A DNA stretch of 64,000 nucleotides from Meghimatium bilineatum (GCA_034231615.1 CM067311.1:9673746-9737745), one strand, 5' to 3'; positions 34,917 through 48,004 are shown, counted from the first letter of the stretch. A program made the numbers and translations. The notes: generated by a model not told the origin, from the sequence alone.

Positions 34917-35779
34917 TAAGGAAATGGCAGTTGTTCTGCTTGTAATCTGTATATTATCTGGTTAATGTATCTTAACTAAACATACATACAAAGATAATAA
35001 CTGTTGTACTAAAATTGATGCTTAGATAAAGATACATTTTCATCATAATACAAGAACAAGCATCAACGAATGGAACTTTCCGATAGAGTAGCCGTAGCCT
35101 AACTGGAAAAACCGAAAAACCAATTTGATTGACTGAATGACTCCCACCACATCAGAAAAAAAATATACTATAGTCAAAAGTTATAGATCCTAACGTATGA
35201 GTAAATGAAAGCTCCAAAAGCAACACTACAGCAGACAAAGTTACTCAAGATTGCAAGGTAGTAAATATAGGCTAGGTCGAATGTCAGGACTACGTGAATT
35301 CATTGATGTGTCTGACTTAGACTAGACTATCATTACATTACTTACTATCAACATTATTATTGATTATTAGAGACCCATCCAGCACTATCATAACTATGTA
35401 GTCAGTATTATGATGAGTATCACATATCATGTCATAAGTTAATAGGTTCTACAAAATTTACTAAACTGATACCTATAAACATGGTCATAGATTATATAAT
35501 ATTGTGCAACTTATATTTATATGCACTAACTGATGGCAGCAGGACTGCAGTTATCTCTACTGATTCACATGTTAAGTCTCCAGTTTTTACAAGAAGGTTG
35601 GTCCCACTTGTTCTTTAACCTTTTTTGAAGATTTTGATAATTCTTAGATATGTTCCATCTTTCTATTCATAGTAAATCCTGTTCATTAAAAAAACTACAG
35701 TAGCTTTTGTCATGACTTTTTTTCAAATTTGGTTTCTGAATTTGTCACTTGATCAAGTTTTTACTTTTTTCCTGATATT
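34917..35779. other. Unassigned, probable first intron
   Basis: No homology recognised. Confidence 0.4.
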
Positions 35780-36620
35780 CTTTACTTCTTCGTGATATCT
35801 TCATTTCTCTAGAGGTCTCTTCTCGTGACATTTATAGTTTTCCTCACAAATCTCATTTTGCAAACTGTGATCTTTTTCAATAGTGTCTTTGTCAAGGCCA
35901 TGTTTGACATTGGTAACACAGAGTTGGTATAAAAATGCTGTTTATCAATTGTCATTTTGTAGCCATACAGATTGATTGGTGTTTAAGTATTGGTGGCAGC
36001 TGGTAAGTCATCTTGTTTTAATCGCTGCCGAGTTTGCCATCCTCCATAAATATGCTTCCTAGGTATTTAAACTCTGGGACACTAGTCTTGTACCTTGACA
36101 GATACATTTAGCTGGCCTGCTGTTCTGCTTATCTTCATATTGACATAGTGTTAGATGTGTTTAGTTTCATTGTTGTGTTGTTCGCAGGTTGTATGGAGCA
36201 AGTGTATGTTCCGCTGTAATTTGTTTTCAGATTCGTATAGTAAACATTGTTCATCTGCAAATAGCAGTTCGTTGAATGAGCTGTGATATTCATTTGATGC
36301 TTCTGCAGGGGTGAATTTGTTTCTTGGGTCTGCTTCTTTAGTTATCCTGTCCATGTATGTTAGGTACAGAAGTGGTGATAGTACGCAGCCTTGTCTAACT
36401 CCTGTTTTTATTTCAAATGGGTCTGTTGTGGCCTCAGTAGTTCTGATTACGCTCTGGCAGTTTTTGTATAAGGCTGTTATGTTGTCTAGTAATTGTCCAT
36501 GTACTCCATATACCTCCAATATTAGCCCCAGTTTTTCTCTGTCAAATGTCTTTTCTTGGTCGATGAAGGTAATGTTTAGTTGTAGGTCATATTCAAGTAA
36601 CACAGATTCTGTGAGTTACT
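35780..36620 (-). mobile_element. LINE RT fragment (family C), catalytic motif mutated
   Basis: Minus strand from 36603 to 36151 is open: FIDQEKTFDREKLGLIL (motif A), GVRQGCVLSPLLYLTYMDR (motif B), ELLFADEQCLL (motif C, with the second catalytic Asp changed to Glu). Downstream (35780-36150) the frame is broken and reaches the IPTLCYQCQTW segment. Inactive. Confidence 0.88.
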
Positions 36621-37299
36621 TAGGCATAGACTTGTTTACTATTACAATAATGTGTCAACCATGTTTGGATATAATACCCATTGAAGATAATTTCTTAAAT
36701 GATATGTATGCAAGATACATGTGACATTATTTGTCATTGACATTTAATTCGCTACCACAGTGCCTTCATTGATCAAGTTATTTTTATGTGTTTCACCAAT
36801 TTTTGATTCATAGATATAATAATGGACATTTAATCCATAGATATCTTCTAATGTACTTGTCACTAAGTGTAAGGTCATTTAAAAAAAAAAGAAATGAAAC
36901 TTCATCCAAATCATAATCCGATGTCTCATGAGAAATTTGTAACCACTGTCAGCTAAAGGTAGAATAAGACAATATTCTTTCAATATTTCTCTTCCTCTTG
37001 TAACAAGATTCTCACATTTCTTCCAATAATCCCTGACCATATTAGAGATTTTGGCATATGTAAGTATTTCAACATCTCTTAGTTTGAATGTTTTATTTTC
37101 TGTTGCTGCCTGTTCCTTAATTTTAGCTTTGACTAATTCTATTTATCTGTTGTTTTTTTATATACTTTTTCAGTAAGGCGTTGCAGGATTGAATGTTGAT
37201 CAGTTTTCGGACTATGTTGAACATTTTTTCAGAAAATGTTGAAAATGTCTTGTGTATTGTAATTTCATATTTTCACCTCATAACTCCTTAGTCTTAGTG
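36621..37299. other. Unassigned intronic sequence
   Basis: No gene or recognised repeat. Possibly decayed LINE. Confidence 0.35.
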
Positions 37300-38960
37300 A
37301 TAGTCCGTCGTGTTCAAGTGGAACTTTCTAAAACCTGTGTACTGTGTAAGTACTAACTCTACCTTCAAGTATGTTTCAACAAAGTTGTCCTGTCCTTTAA
37401 AAATATGTCCAAAGTATTGTATTTATTTCTTTTTTATTTATTTTAATCGGTTTTTTTTTCATACACAGTGTTGTCAGAACCTCTATGTTTTCTTCCATGA
37501 AGTTTTCCATGTTTTCTGTATATTTACATCTCAAAGGCATCAGTTCTGTCTTCTAGCCATTTATTCATTTTCCATGTTTCTGAGCCATACATTAGTGTAG
37601 AGCAGGGTTCTCAATAATTTCAGATGGTGAGCACCACCCACATGTAATCGTTAGTGTTCAGCGCATGATGCGAGCACATGTCCTTATGTGAGAGCACAAG
37701 GTGCTCGTGAGTACCAATTTCAGATTGTGTGCAATGTTTATTTGTGGTGTAGCATTTTACAATACTCATTTTTTGGTTTGTTTATGATTTATTTGGATGT
37801 TAGTAGTTTCCACATCTAATTAATCTTATTCCACATCTAATTCCACATCACAAGTAATTTTAGCCATTCCTATTCTCTTAACTTTTCACATCTACCGTCA
37901 TTTGTGATTATATGTTCAAGATAAAGATATGGTCTACTTGTTGCAGTAACTCTGTGTATTTTTATGGGGTGTTCAGTGTATATATTTCTGTTTTCTAGAT
38001 GTACTAATATCTAGTACATTGGCAACACCAGATGTGTCTGGCCATTAGTGAATATAAAACATCGACACAACATATCCATTCTCTGGGCTAAATCCTGCTG
38101 GAAATCTAGTAGGGTAATTTTCCTACTGCAAGAGATCCCACAAGAGGTTGAGAAGGAATGCCAACAAACAACTTATAATCTCTGCTTGATTTGTTGATTG
38201 ATTTATTAGTTATCGTAGCTCTTGTTCAATTTCTGCTAAGAGGACTGTGTCATCTGCATATCATAGATTGTTTATTATTTTCCCATTGATCTTGAGCTCT
38301 GGCATTTTTTTTAATCCTTAAAAATTTTGTCTGTGTAGTTGTTAAATAGTCTGGGTGATAAAATTCATCCTCGTCTTACTCCTCTTTTGATTTCTATGTA
38401 CAATATGGGGAGTAGCTGTTTTCACACTTTATTGATGTGGTTTGTATATATTTCTGATCAGTCTGTTGAGACTAGACCTAGACCTTTCCATCTAAGTTTA
38501 TTTTTTTTATAGGCATTAAATTAATTTTTCATGTATTATTACTGTCAATGGTCATGCCGTAGTCTATTAAACAAATGTAGATACTTTTTTGGACTTCTAA
38601 ATATTTATCCACTAATAGTCCGATTCTAAGTATAGCTTCTTTGGTTCCTTTTTTTTCCTGAGACCAATATATTCTTCCCCAACTTTGATGTCTATCTTGT
38701 TTTTAATTATTTCATTTCTTATCTTCAGTAGTATTTTTGTTATATGGCTCATGAAACTTATTGTTCTGTTTTCTGTACAATCAAAATCCCTGGGCTTCTT
38801 AGGTAGTGGTATAATTACAGATGATTTTAGGACTTCCGGTAAAATGGTGCGAAGTGACAGCTGTGTTATTTCTTGTGACCACAAATGGAAGTCCATTTCA
38901 ATATTTCATGACTATTCGCATGGATTATGTGGTTTCTTTCTGTATGTGTTTGTTAGAGAT
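37300..38960 (-). mobile_element. Decayed LINE (family D) with nested insertions
   Basis: Read on the minus strand from right to left. PLPKKPRDFDCTENRTISFM and SHITKILLKIRNEI (RT N-terminal part, about 38850-38700). A motif B remnant, then YADDTVLLAE (about 38250). The post-RT part is shared with the insertion at 2984-3540. It is interrupted by a C2 repeat at about 38030-38165 and by a 140-base unknown insert at about 37600-37745, bounded by gtgtag. Many stops. Confidence 0.82.
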
Positions 38961-39403
38961 TGTGGTCTAGCTATGTGAATTTCCTGATACAACACTGAAA
39001 CAGGATTAGCAAACCGTCAGTGAGAACACCATGGTTCATAGTAAAATGGATAGTTTTCTGAAGACTAGAAATAAAAGGTGACAAATTTCATAATATGCTC
39101 AGTACACACGAGGGCCATCTCCAGAAAACTCCAGTTCTACCCCAGAGACCCTGAAAAGCAACAAAGAGTTTAATAAATAGAATAGGTATGTGTCATGTTT
39201 CATATGGGTCATTGCAGAGTTCCGTGATAGTTTCCACACCAAATTCATCTAGGGTTTTTATGTGTGTTCTGTTTTTATCATCCACAGCCTTTTCACATTG
39301 CATTGTTTGAAGATAATGATTTCATTATAGGAAGTCTTCATTATTGGTCTATTAACATGGTTTATTATCATTAATTGTTTGTTTTTTTGTTTGCAGTGCA
39401 GCA

Positions 39404-39493
39404 ATGGCAGATTCTGACTTCAGTCTGTTGTCATTATTAAAAGCTCATTACCCAACATTGCCTACCACAGTAGTCCTCAGGGCCATGAACAAG
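39404..39493 (+). CDS. TAB2/TAB3-like: TAB2/TAB3 homologue, coding exon 1 (start of CUE domain)
   Basis: TAB2 and TAB3 are adaptors that bring TAK1 kinase to Lys63-linked ubiquitin in cytokine and innate immune signalling. The ATG at 39404 has G at -3 and G at +4. It opens MADSDFSLLSLLKAHYPTL and continues through PTTVVLRAMNK to the donor aag|gtagga at 39493/39494, phase 0. The YPTLPTTVV stretch corresponds to the Phe/Tyr-Pro motif of the ubiquitin-binding CUE domain. The acceptor is a tandem pair (ttgcag at 39396 and tgcag at 39401); both lie upstream of the ATG, so only the 5' UTR is affected. Confidence 0.9.
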
Positions 39494-39607
39494 GTAGGAA
39501 AAACTAATGTTTATCAAAGTTATTGTGATGTTGAAGTTTTGTCAAAGCCATCTCAGTCTATGTAGACTGAGTATAGGAAAAAAAACTGGTTTTACTTGTT
39601 CTTTCCG

Positions 39608-39845
39608 ATACATCAGTGTTAATGACTGTCCTGCCATACATCAGTGTTAGTGACTTTGTCGTGCCATACATCAGTGTTAATAACTTTGTCGTGCCATACA
39701 TCAGTGTTAATGACATTGTCCTGCCATACATCAGTGTTAGTGACTTTGTCCTGACATACATCAGTGTTAATGACTTTGTCCTGACATACATCAGTGTTAA
39801 TGACATTGTCCTGCCATTCATCAGTGTTAATAACTTTGTCCTGGC
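39608..39845. repeat. Minisatellite, 30-bp unit, 8 copies, in TAB intron
   Basis: Unit acatcagtgttaatgacttt plus gtcctgccat, starting about 115 bases after the exon 1 donor. As 30 is a multiple of 3 it leaves open frames on both strands (YISVNDFVLP-type repeats), which are not genes. Confidence 0.93.
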
Positions 39846-40390
39846 ACCTAACTGTTTAGTACTTAGTAAGACTGACCAACAATCTATTAGTCATTTCTGT
39901 ATTTCAGTTGCAGACTGGATGACAAAGAGTTAAAATGCCATAAGCGTGTATTCGATTCCAGTGTTTATAATTCAGTTTTCACTGTATGTTCCGACATCAT
40001 TTTCATTTGTTTTAAATCTATTCTCATTGCACAACATGTGTTTGTGGAAATGTGATACAAAATACAAGATACAACAAAATAAAAAATACAACAACTAATT
40101 TACTATTTCTGAAATTTTCTGATAGCTACCTCATCTATCTTCAGCTAAGAGTATATAAACACTAAAAAATTATAATTTCTGTGTGCTTCAAATGTGATAA
40201 ATAAACTTTTGTGGATTATGTACATAATGATGTGTTTAGTTTTGTGATCTGCTTATGTTTGGGAATATTATTGATTTCTATTGAATGGTAAGTGGAAATT
40301 TTATAATTTTCTTTCTTCATGTATTTCGCACATCTATACCCCATTTTAATTTTATCAGGCAAGTGAAATTTTATTCTGATTTTATCAAAT

Positions 40391-41172
40391 ATTTTTTGAA
40401 ACATTGACTTCATCCTAATTAATTTTTTGAAACATATACTTCATCCTAATTAATTTTTTGAAACATTGACTTCATCCTAATTAATTTTTTGAAACATTGA
40501 CTTCATCCTAATTAATTTTTTGAAACATTGACTTCATCCTAATTAATTTTTTGAAACATTGACTTCATCCTAATTAATTTTTTGAAACATTGACTTCATC
40601 CTAATCAATTTTTTGAAACATTGACTTCATCCTAATTAATTTTTTGAAACATTGACTTCATCCTAATCAATTTTTTGAAACATTGACTTCATCCTAATTA
40701 ATTTTTTGAAACATTGACTTCATCCTAATTAATTTTTTGAAACATTGACTTCATCCTAATCAATTTTTTGAAACATTGACTTCATCCTAATTAATTTTTT
40801 GAAACATTGACTTCATCCTAATCAATTTTTTGAAACATTGACTTCATCCTAATTAATTTTTTGAAACATTGACTTCATCCTAATTAATTTTTTGAAACAT
40901 TGACTTCATCCTAATTAATTTTTTGAAACATTGACTTCATCCTAATTAATTTTTTGAAACATTGACTTCATCCTAATTAATTTTTTGAAACATTGACTTC
41001 ATCCTAATTAATTTTTTGAAACATTGACTTCATCCTAATTAATTTTTTGAAACATTGACTTCATCCTAATCAATTTTTTGAAACATTGACTTCATCCTAA
41101 TCAATTTTTTGAAACATTGACTTCATCCTAATTAATTTTTTGAAACATTGACTTCATCCTAATCAATTTTTA
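40391..41172. repeat. Minisatellite, 31-bp unit, ~25 copies, in TAB intron
   Basis: Unit cattgacttcatcctaatta plus attttttgaaa. Nearly homogeneous; the only common variant is taattaatt/taatcaatt, mixed along the array. Confidence 0.97.
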
Positions 41173-41692
41173 AAAGCAATGTTTAGATACATGTTTAACC
41201 ATTGTAAGCATATAGAGAAATCATTGCTGAACATTTACATATACAATAAAATATTGTAGGAGGTAATCAAATGACAGAACAATCTATTATCCTTCTATTT
41301 TGATAACAACAACCTTTTTGTTTTGATGAGAGAGTAAACAGTGTAGTGCTGCACTTATGTGTCTATGCTGACGCACCATCTATTTGCCCATAGGGTTAAG
41401 GCACCAAAAGCTCTTTGTATTTGTTTAGTGGCCACTTCGCATGTTCTTCCATGCACCAGATCATCAGCATACATTGCTGCATTGATCCCAGTGGTGTTAC
41501 GGCAAGTAGGTCATTGATGTAAACCAAGAAAAGTGTGGGTGACAGGACTCCTCCTTTGGGGACTCCTAGACGCAGTAAGACTTTCTTTTGCGACCATCCA
41601 ATTGTACCCTTGCTCTTCTGTTATATAAATATGCTTTTACCCATTTGTACATTCTGGTTTTAACATTTATGCTGACATGATTCCATGTAAAA

Positions 41693-41885
41693 AACAATAC
41701 TGCAGGGTACTATCGAAGGTGGAAGAAGCAGAGGAGGGCAAATGGAATCATGAATAGACAGCATCAAGGACTTGACAAGACTAGATGTTTCCTCAGTTGT
41801 TTGCATTGTTGAAGATAGAAATTGATGGAGGACAGTGTATTGATGTATCCAATGTGGTACCACTATGAGCCTGACAAGGTTATAA
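41693..41885 (+). mobile_element. LINE 3' end (family A)
   Basis: Reads LQGTIEGGRSRGG, then a diverged DSIKDLTRLDVSS-like zone, and ends ccaatgtggtaccactatga. Confidence 0.8.
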
Positions 41886-42131
41886 GCTTACAAATATAGG
41901 ATGGGGGTCAAAGAAATGTGTTTATCTCACAGAGTTCCAAATTATGCTTTCTAATCTCATGAGCTCGAGATAGTACTTTTCAAACAGTCTGGAGGTCCAA
42001 TTTTTAATGGCTTGGCATGCTGTATTTTCCTCACCATTATGCTTTCTTTGTTTTTTTCTGCCACTTCTATGAAATTTGGCACAGTATACATATTTTATTC
42101 TAATTTTAACATTTGTTTCCTTTATTTTCAG

Positions 42132-43893
42132 TATGAAAATAATGAAGAGATGTGTAGACAAGCTCTGGACTCAGAAGTTGAGAAGAGGTTAAATAGCACA
42201 GACAATGAGTTGTTTCAGGCAGTTTCAATATCAAAGAGCATAAGTAGCAATAATAATTTAGAAAGTCCTGGTGAAGGTAAATCAATAACGCATAGGATCA
42301 CAGAGCTTCAGAAGTCTCATGAGAGTAATTCTCAGCAAAAGTCTGTTAATACGGAACGACACGTCACCACAATCGAAAGATCTATTGGTAATGTATCTCG
42401 AACATCCGAACAACCAAAACGACCATATGTAGGCCAGTCTGTGTCTTGGTCTGTACAGGGTCCTGACAGACCTGCTCCACCTCAGCCCAATCGGACACCT
42501 ACCAGCAACATGACTACACCTCAGACAGCACCTCCAGATTTTACACCTTTTTTCAAACCTACAAAGGATATTCCAAACATCAATTGCAGTAATTCTGGAT
42601 TTGCATCAGGGACTGTGGCACCTATACATTATGGAGTTAGACCACATCAGATTTCAATAAATTCATCATCAGGCACCAGCAGTCCAGTTGAGCAGCGTCG
42701 TCGAGTTAAGGTCATCAACATTCCTCCAGGATCACTGTCTGGGGGTTCAGTATCTCCTGCAGCAACACCGCCAAACCAACGCCATATCCGCATGCATTTT
42801 GGTGACACTGGGGGCATTTGCACAATTTCTGCTCCTCCTTCCACACCACAACACTATGGGTCAACACCAAATGTTAATCAGCAGTATCGAAGTGAAATCC
42901 GTACTGACGCTCCAACAATCCAACCAGTGCATTCATCCAGTATAGTTGTGAACACCTCTAGCCACACAAACCTTTTAGCACCTGAGAGGAAACTCAGTGG
43001 AAATAGCGGTAGTGACTCCTCAATCAGCGGGAGACGTACGCCAAATCCCCCTGTGTCTTTTAAAACTGGTGACATTATGTCCAACCCTGGATCAAACAGT
43101 ATGTATCCTCCAGGAAAACTGTCAACGCCGGTACAGGCATCCTCCCCTGGAATTGCGCATTCAAAGCCTGTCTTTGTGGAAATTAAGACTGACAGAGTGC
43201 CTGGTTCTCATTCGATAGGAGGTTATAATGACAATAGCTTTTCATCTGGCTTTTATCAAGTGGGTAGTGTCAGACCACCGCCCTCAAACTTGGGTTACAT
43301 GTCCCACCAAGGTGGACCTTTCAGTAATCTTCCGAACTACAACTATCAATACAATACAGATTTTCAAAATACTGCTGGATTTCCTCTAAGCCATTCTCAA
43401 CAAGAACATATGTACCATCAAAATCAGCAACAAATGAATCACCCTGGCTTCAACAGCCCTCCTTCAAACATTTACCAACCACCATCAAGTATAGGTTATA
43501 ATCCTGTCTCTCACCCACAGTTAAATCCATCAATGATGGGTTACCCTTTACTTGGCATTGCTGGACATCTTCCCAATCAGCCACCTAACCACTTATTCCA
43601 CTTCAACCAATATAACCCTCGTGCAGGGCTCCCACAGGGCATCCACATACCCAACAGTCCCAGCGTAGGAATGGGACAGCTGTCACTGGGTAGTAGATCT
43701 AATAGCCAAGATAGTGAGCACAGCTTAGCTGCAGATTTTGATTTACGTCATCAAGCCTATAACCCTATGGGTTCTCGTGTTTCTAGTCATAGCAGCCTGA
43801 GTTCAGATTCTTCTTCCGGTCACATAGAAAGAGTGGATTCTGCAGCACGACCTCGCTCAGGAAGTATACAAGATGATGCAGAATACATTAATG
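42132..43893 (+). CDS. TAB2/TAB3-like: TAB2/TAB3 homologue, large coding exon 2
   Basis: Acceptor tttattttcag|tatgaa at 42131/42132; donor aatg|gtaagc at 43893/43894, ending phase 1. Residues 31-617 of the protein. The exon opens YENNEEMCRQALDSEVEKRL, which completes the CUE domain begun in the preceding exon. The rest is low-complexity, rich in Pro, Ser, Gln and Asn (for example QQEHMYHQNQQQMNH), as in the disordered middle of TAB2 and TAB3. It ends DSAARPRSGSIQDDAEYIN, leading directly into the coiled coil. Sequence before 42132 in the same open frame is intron and not protein. Reading through the donor would stop after GKHRWSQ. Confidence 0.93.
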
Positions 43894-44139
43894 GTAAGCA
43901 TCGCTGGTCACAGTGATATCTCTATTACGCTTTGCTAAATATGCTATTTTGCTTACATTTATTGTTTGTAGAAGTTGTTCTGGTTTCATCCTTGAGCATG
44001 TTTAAACTTGTCTTAATTTTTTTACCTCCATAGCTCTACCACACTTAGATTCTTGTTAAAACTTTGTTCCATTTCTCATTCTGATTCTGAGTCATGCTGT
44101 TTTTCAAGATCTTCCTTTGGTTGCCTATAGAAAAAAAAT

Positions 44140-44300
44140 TGGTAGCGGGACGTAACCATCAACCCAGCATAGTGATATTAGGCAATATAAATGCATGCAG
44201 TAGTTTGCCATTGCTTTCTGAATGGTTCAGAATGCACTGTAACGGGGATCGAATTCGGTACCACAGTTGCCTATTGGCGGGAGTCCATAGTCACATAAGA
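44140..44300 (-). mobile_element. Possible tRNA-like SINE
   Basis: The minus strand has gaattcgatccccg, which resembles a B box, but no A box or duplication was found. Confidence 0.25.
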
Positions 44301-44304
44301 GTCA

Positions 44305-44443
44305 ATGATGTATGCCATTTCAGCCCCATAAGTCCATATGTTGTATGCCATTTCAGCCCCATAAGTCCATATGTTGTATGCCATTTCAGCCCCATAAGTC
44401 CATATGTTGTATGCCATTTCAGCCCCATATGTCCATATGTTGT
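44305..44443. repeat. Tandem repeat, 33-bp unit, 4 copies
   Basis: Unit tgtatgccatttcagcccca plus taagtccatatgt. In the intron after the large TAB exon. Confidence 0.93.
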
Positions 44444-44769
44444 GGATGCTGATGATTTAATACCCAGTGCTTATGTGGTGCAAACCCATTCTGTGTAATT
44501 TCTTAAGGCCATATTTACTATCAACGACAGGTTTACGTGTGAGCCTGGTAATGTTTTTTATGCCATCATCTGTAAACGTAATGTGACATGTATAGATCAA
44601 ACTAGCAAGAGGCTAACAGTTTCTGCCAATATCATCGTGGTATTGACCGCAAATCTTGTACGCTTGTTTCTTGAACTATAGTGGCAATGATGATGTTCCT
44701 CCTTTGCAAGCGAAGATGAGCATTGCATGAAAAACAATAAATGTGATGAACAAGTAGAAAAAAACAAAA

Positions 44770-46790
44770 CATTTGTGATTGTCTAATTTGGTTTGTGAGT
44801 TCGTAGATGCCTGATGAGTCCGATTTGTGGCAGGAAAGTTCTATTGCAGTGCATGCAGAGGGTCAGAGGTAGGAGAGTTTTCGGATTTATCCTTCCGCTC
44901 CCTTCACATGTAAATTGCTTGTAGTGTTCTTTATTTTTAAAATTTGGTAATATGAGCAGTGATCTGGGTGTGCCAAGATGAGTGATCAAGGGCTGTAGTC
45001 TCCTAGGAACTAGGATCGATGCTGCAATACTTGAGAGTTTTTTTAGGTGATCCTTGAAGAGCTTTTTCTGCTCTATGCTTGAAGATTTATCATTTCACAG
45101 CTCCCCATAGAATAATCTCTTTGGAAAGCACATGTCTGATATGGGGACGATGTGGCCAATCCAGCGGAGTTTGAACCTAGTCGGCAGGAAAGGGCGGTGG
45201 TTGTCGCAAGTTAAGCGATTTCCTTTTTTCTTGTATAGATGTATGATGGAAGCATCCGTAGCAGTCATAACAGCACCACTGACAGTGTAACCTTTGACTG
45301 GAATTGAGTCCGGCACTGGCACTTTTCCTACGGACAAATTTGAAATTACTTTCTCACTTCCTCAAGGGAAGGGGGCTCCGATAATGAATAATTGATTAGT
45401 ATTTGCTTGATGCACGCAATCGCTTTGTCGTTGATGTTGGAGGGTTGATGTTTACATTTTCAAAATGTTCAGCCCGGCGTTTGAGAATTTCCTCATCAGT
45501 GATGGTATACTTTCCATCTAGTCTGAGAAGAGATGTGTCTGTAGACTGAGGGCCATAAATTGCTATCAGTGTAATGCTGTTGCTCTTTGGATTTGCTGCT
45601 AAACCATGAGTCTTGTATCCTTCTTAGTTCTTTTTGCATATGTTTCTTTGAGCTTTCATTCAGCGTCTTTTTGCTGGTTGATGTGGGGTCATTTAGATAA
45701 GCTTTGTGCTTGTTGTCAAGGAGAGCTTTGATCCGTACATCGTTTTCGTCAAACTAGTCTTGATGCTTGCAAACAGCAGCATCCACCACATTTTCTGTAG
45801 TCTGTAGACAGTGTCTCTGAGGGTTCCCAGCTTTTTTAAAAAATGTCTAAGGAGTTAACTGTCAATGATGAAATTTTGGTATCCATTAAGCTGTGCAGAA
45901 GCTGTTTATAAAGTGGATCTTTCAATTTGGAGACGTTTTGACTATTTGCTATTTTGAGGTCACCGGAGATGCAGTGTATGAAGATTCATTGTGGAGATTA
46001 GCAGTCTTTGATCTGTCCAGCAGTAAACATCATACATGGATTTAGTGACTTTCACATCCTGCTGTTTATCAAGTCTCACGATAGCATAATCACTTTGATG
46101 CCACTATTTTGATCGTGGGTGATTCCATGAAGTCTTTTTACAGTGAGGTAGTTGAAAGACTGTTGGATATGAGCATGCTAAATGCTGCACATTTTTAAAC
46201 AGTAGCTGTCCATTGCTGTTGCATTTGCCAATTCCATGCCTCCTCAGCACAACATCCCAGGATGCCCAGTCTCAACCCACTCATGTGTTAAAGTCACCAA
46301 GGATGATGAGTTTGTTGGATTTGGGGGTCTCCTGTATAATATTTTTCAAGTCACCATAGAACTTTTCTTTCTGTTCATCCGGGTTCATCATAGTCAGGGC
46401 ATACACGCTAACGAATGTTGCATGCTGCTTTTTGGAAAGTGAAAGATGAACAGCCATCAGCTGGTCACTAATGCCCTTTGGAGGTCCAGCCATCTTTCTG
46501 GCTAGGCTAGATTTAATTGCAAAGCTAACTCCAGCTTCACATTTCACTTCTTTTTTTTATGTCAATCCCAAAAAAAAGGAATAACAAGTGCCTTGTTCCA
46601 CAAGTTCATCTTCCTCAGACAGTCGTATCTCGCTGAGGGCAGCGATGCCAATTTTGTACCTTGCTAGCTCTTTCGCTACAAGTTGGATACTTCCTTCTGG
46701 CAGTGTGACCTCCACATAGTCCAGTAGGGTACGCACATTCCATTCGCTAATTGTTAGTGGATTCACATTAATTTTTCTTCTTTTCTTGTA
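44770..46790 (-). mobile_element. LINE (family F) lacking its RT core
   Basis: Minus strand from 46766 downwards. It starts LTISEWNVRTLLDYVEV, with KELARYKIGIAALSEIRL (endonuclease start), AGVSFAIKSSLARKMAGPPK, then KLIILGDFN at about 46290, the endonuclease core. After a decayed stretch: VPVPDSIPVKGYTV and IIHLYKKKGNRLTCDNHR (RT start). It jumps at about 45188 straight into FKLRWIGHIVPISDMCFPKR (post-RT), so motifs A to D are deleted. It ends LCMHCNRTFLPQIGLIRHLR, a C2H2-like finger typical of this LINE type. Non-autonomous. Confidence 0.87.
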
Positions 46791-47756
46791 GTTTTTACCG
46801 CTGAGTAGGGATCTCCGCTAGCCGCTGTATGCTGGCCTGGGTCATGGTGAGGCAGGCAATATTTAGGCACCTTTTGTAGTCCCTTCCTCTGACTAAGGTG
46901 GTGAGCAGTGCTTTCCTGAATAGGGCTGCTCAGCCACCCAGATGGCTGCCAGACTCCAGATGCACCTCGGGCTCACTGGAAAACAACTACATGTCCAGAG
47001 CCACCTATGTGCAAGTTTGTGACCAATGGCTGACAGTGTATCCACACCTGCCACTTTACCACTCGCTCATCACCACAAGACTTTTTATTAGGATGATGAT
47101 GAAAGCCATGACTTGCGCGATGAAAATTTGATAAAATGAGGTAGAGTTGTGCAGTGTTGTCAGCCTCACTCTCTCGCCCCTACACATATAGGCTCAGTGG
47201 CAAGACAAGTCAAGATGACTAAGTGTGTGTCAGGGTGCAGTAGATGACAAGGGTGCCTTACTGTCTCACCGTGCTCTTTGACGCTAGCTAATAACGCCTT
47301 TCTGCCCAGTGACCCATGTTAGTTGAGCTCCTTTGCGTAGTCCGCCACATTCAGACTACATGCTGGGCAGGACATGGGCCAATACATCTGAAGCATTGGG
47401 CATATCCCATTGAGATTGGGCATATCCATAGCCGTCACTAGTTTTAAACAGCAAATCGGTTTCGGAGATGTGGTTGCTGTTGCATGCGGACAGTGGTTAT
47501 GATCCACTAGTAAAGGCTAGATGAAGAATAGTCGAAGGAAGAGTTTGGTCTATTAGCACTTAAAGACGCCCTTGTTCTATCCAAGTGAACAATATGGTCG
47601 CTAAACATGACTTGATGTTTCTCCACCTGTCAGAGTTTTCTAACTGAAGAGGTGTGGCACTGTGCTCATTTGATGGCACTGTGCTCATTTGATGGCACTA
47701 ACCATCTTTATGCCTTTGACATCCAGGTCACTGGAATTAAATCTTTCTCCAGATAT
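46791..47756. other. Unassigned; possibly LINE-F 5' region
   Basis: Higher GC than its surroundings, directly upstream of the LINE-F endonuclease start on the same strand. It could be the LINE 5' UTR. No coding homology recognised. Confidence 0.4.
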
Positions 47757-47945
47757 TTCGTCTTCTTCTTCAGCGTTCATTCTCAAACTCCCGCTGGATC
47801 TCCCTTGTAGCAGGATCATGATCCTACTAGATTTCCAGCAGGATGTAGTCCAGAGAATGGAAATGTGTTGACCGCCGAAGACAGATGTGTCGGGCCATTG
47901 GCGCAAATAAAACGGCGACATAACACTTTTCCATCCTCAGTAATG
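47757..47945 (-). mobile_element. Dispersed repeat C2, near full length
   Basis: Plus strand starts cgtcttcttcttcagcgttc and continues through ctcccgctggatctcccttg, tagcaggatcatgatcctac and ttccagcaggatgtagtcca to gggccattggcgcaaat. Defines subfamily C2, which has an extra ~50-base segment relative to C1. Confidence 0.82.
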
Positions 47946-48004
47946 AGATGCTACAGAAGGATTTTGAGAATACCATGGTCAGTGAGCAAAGTACGAATCA
48001 AGAA

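Noticed and set aside
37600..37745. A hAT MITE starting cagggttctcaa inside LINE-D
   Set aside because: The flanks share only gtgtag and the right end does not form an inverted repeat, so the class of this insert is not established.
39558..39933. Overlapping open frames with YISVNDFVLP-type repeats
   Set aside because: Intronic 30-bp array; frames are open on both strands because the unit is a multiple of three.
39921..39960. A tRNA-like B box (attcgattcc)
   Set aside because: No A box or tRNA fold around it; probably chance.
42012..42131. Extension of the large TAB exon to an upstream ATG at 42012
   Set aside because: The segment is hydrophobic, contains the polypyrimidine tract and acceptor, and would break the CUE domain that continues from the exon at 39404.
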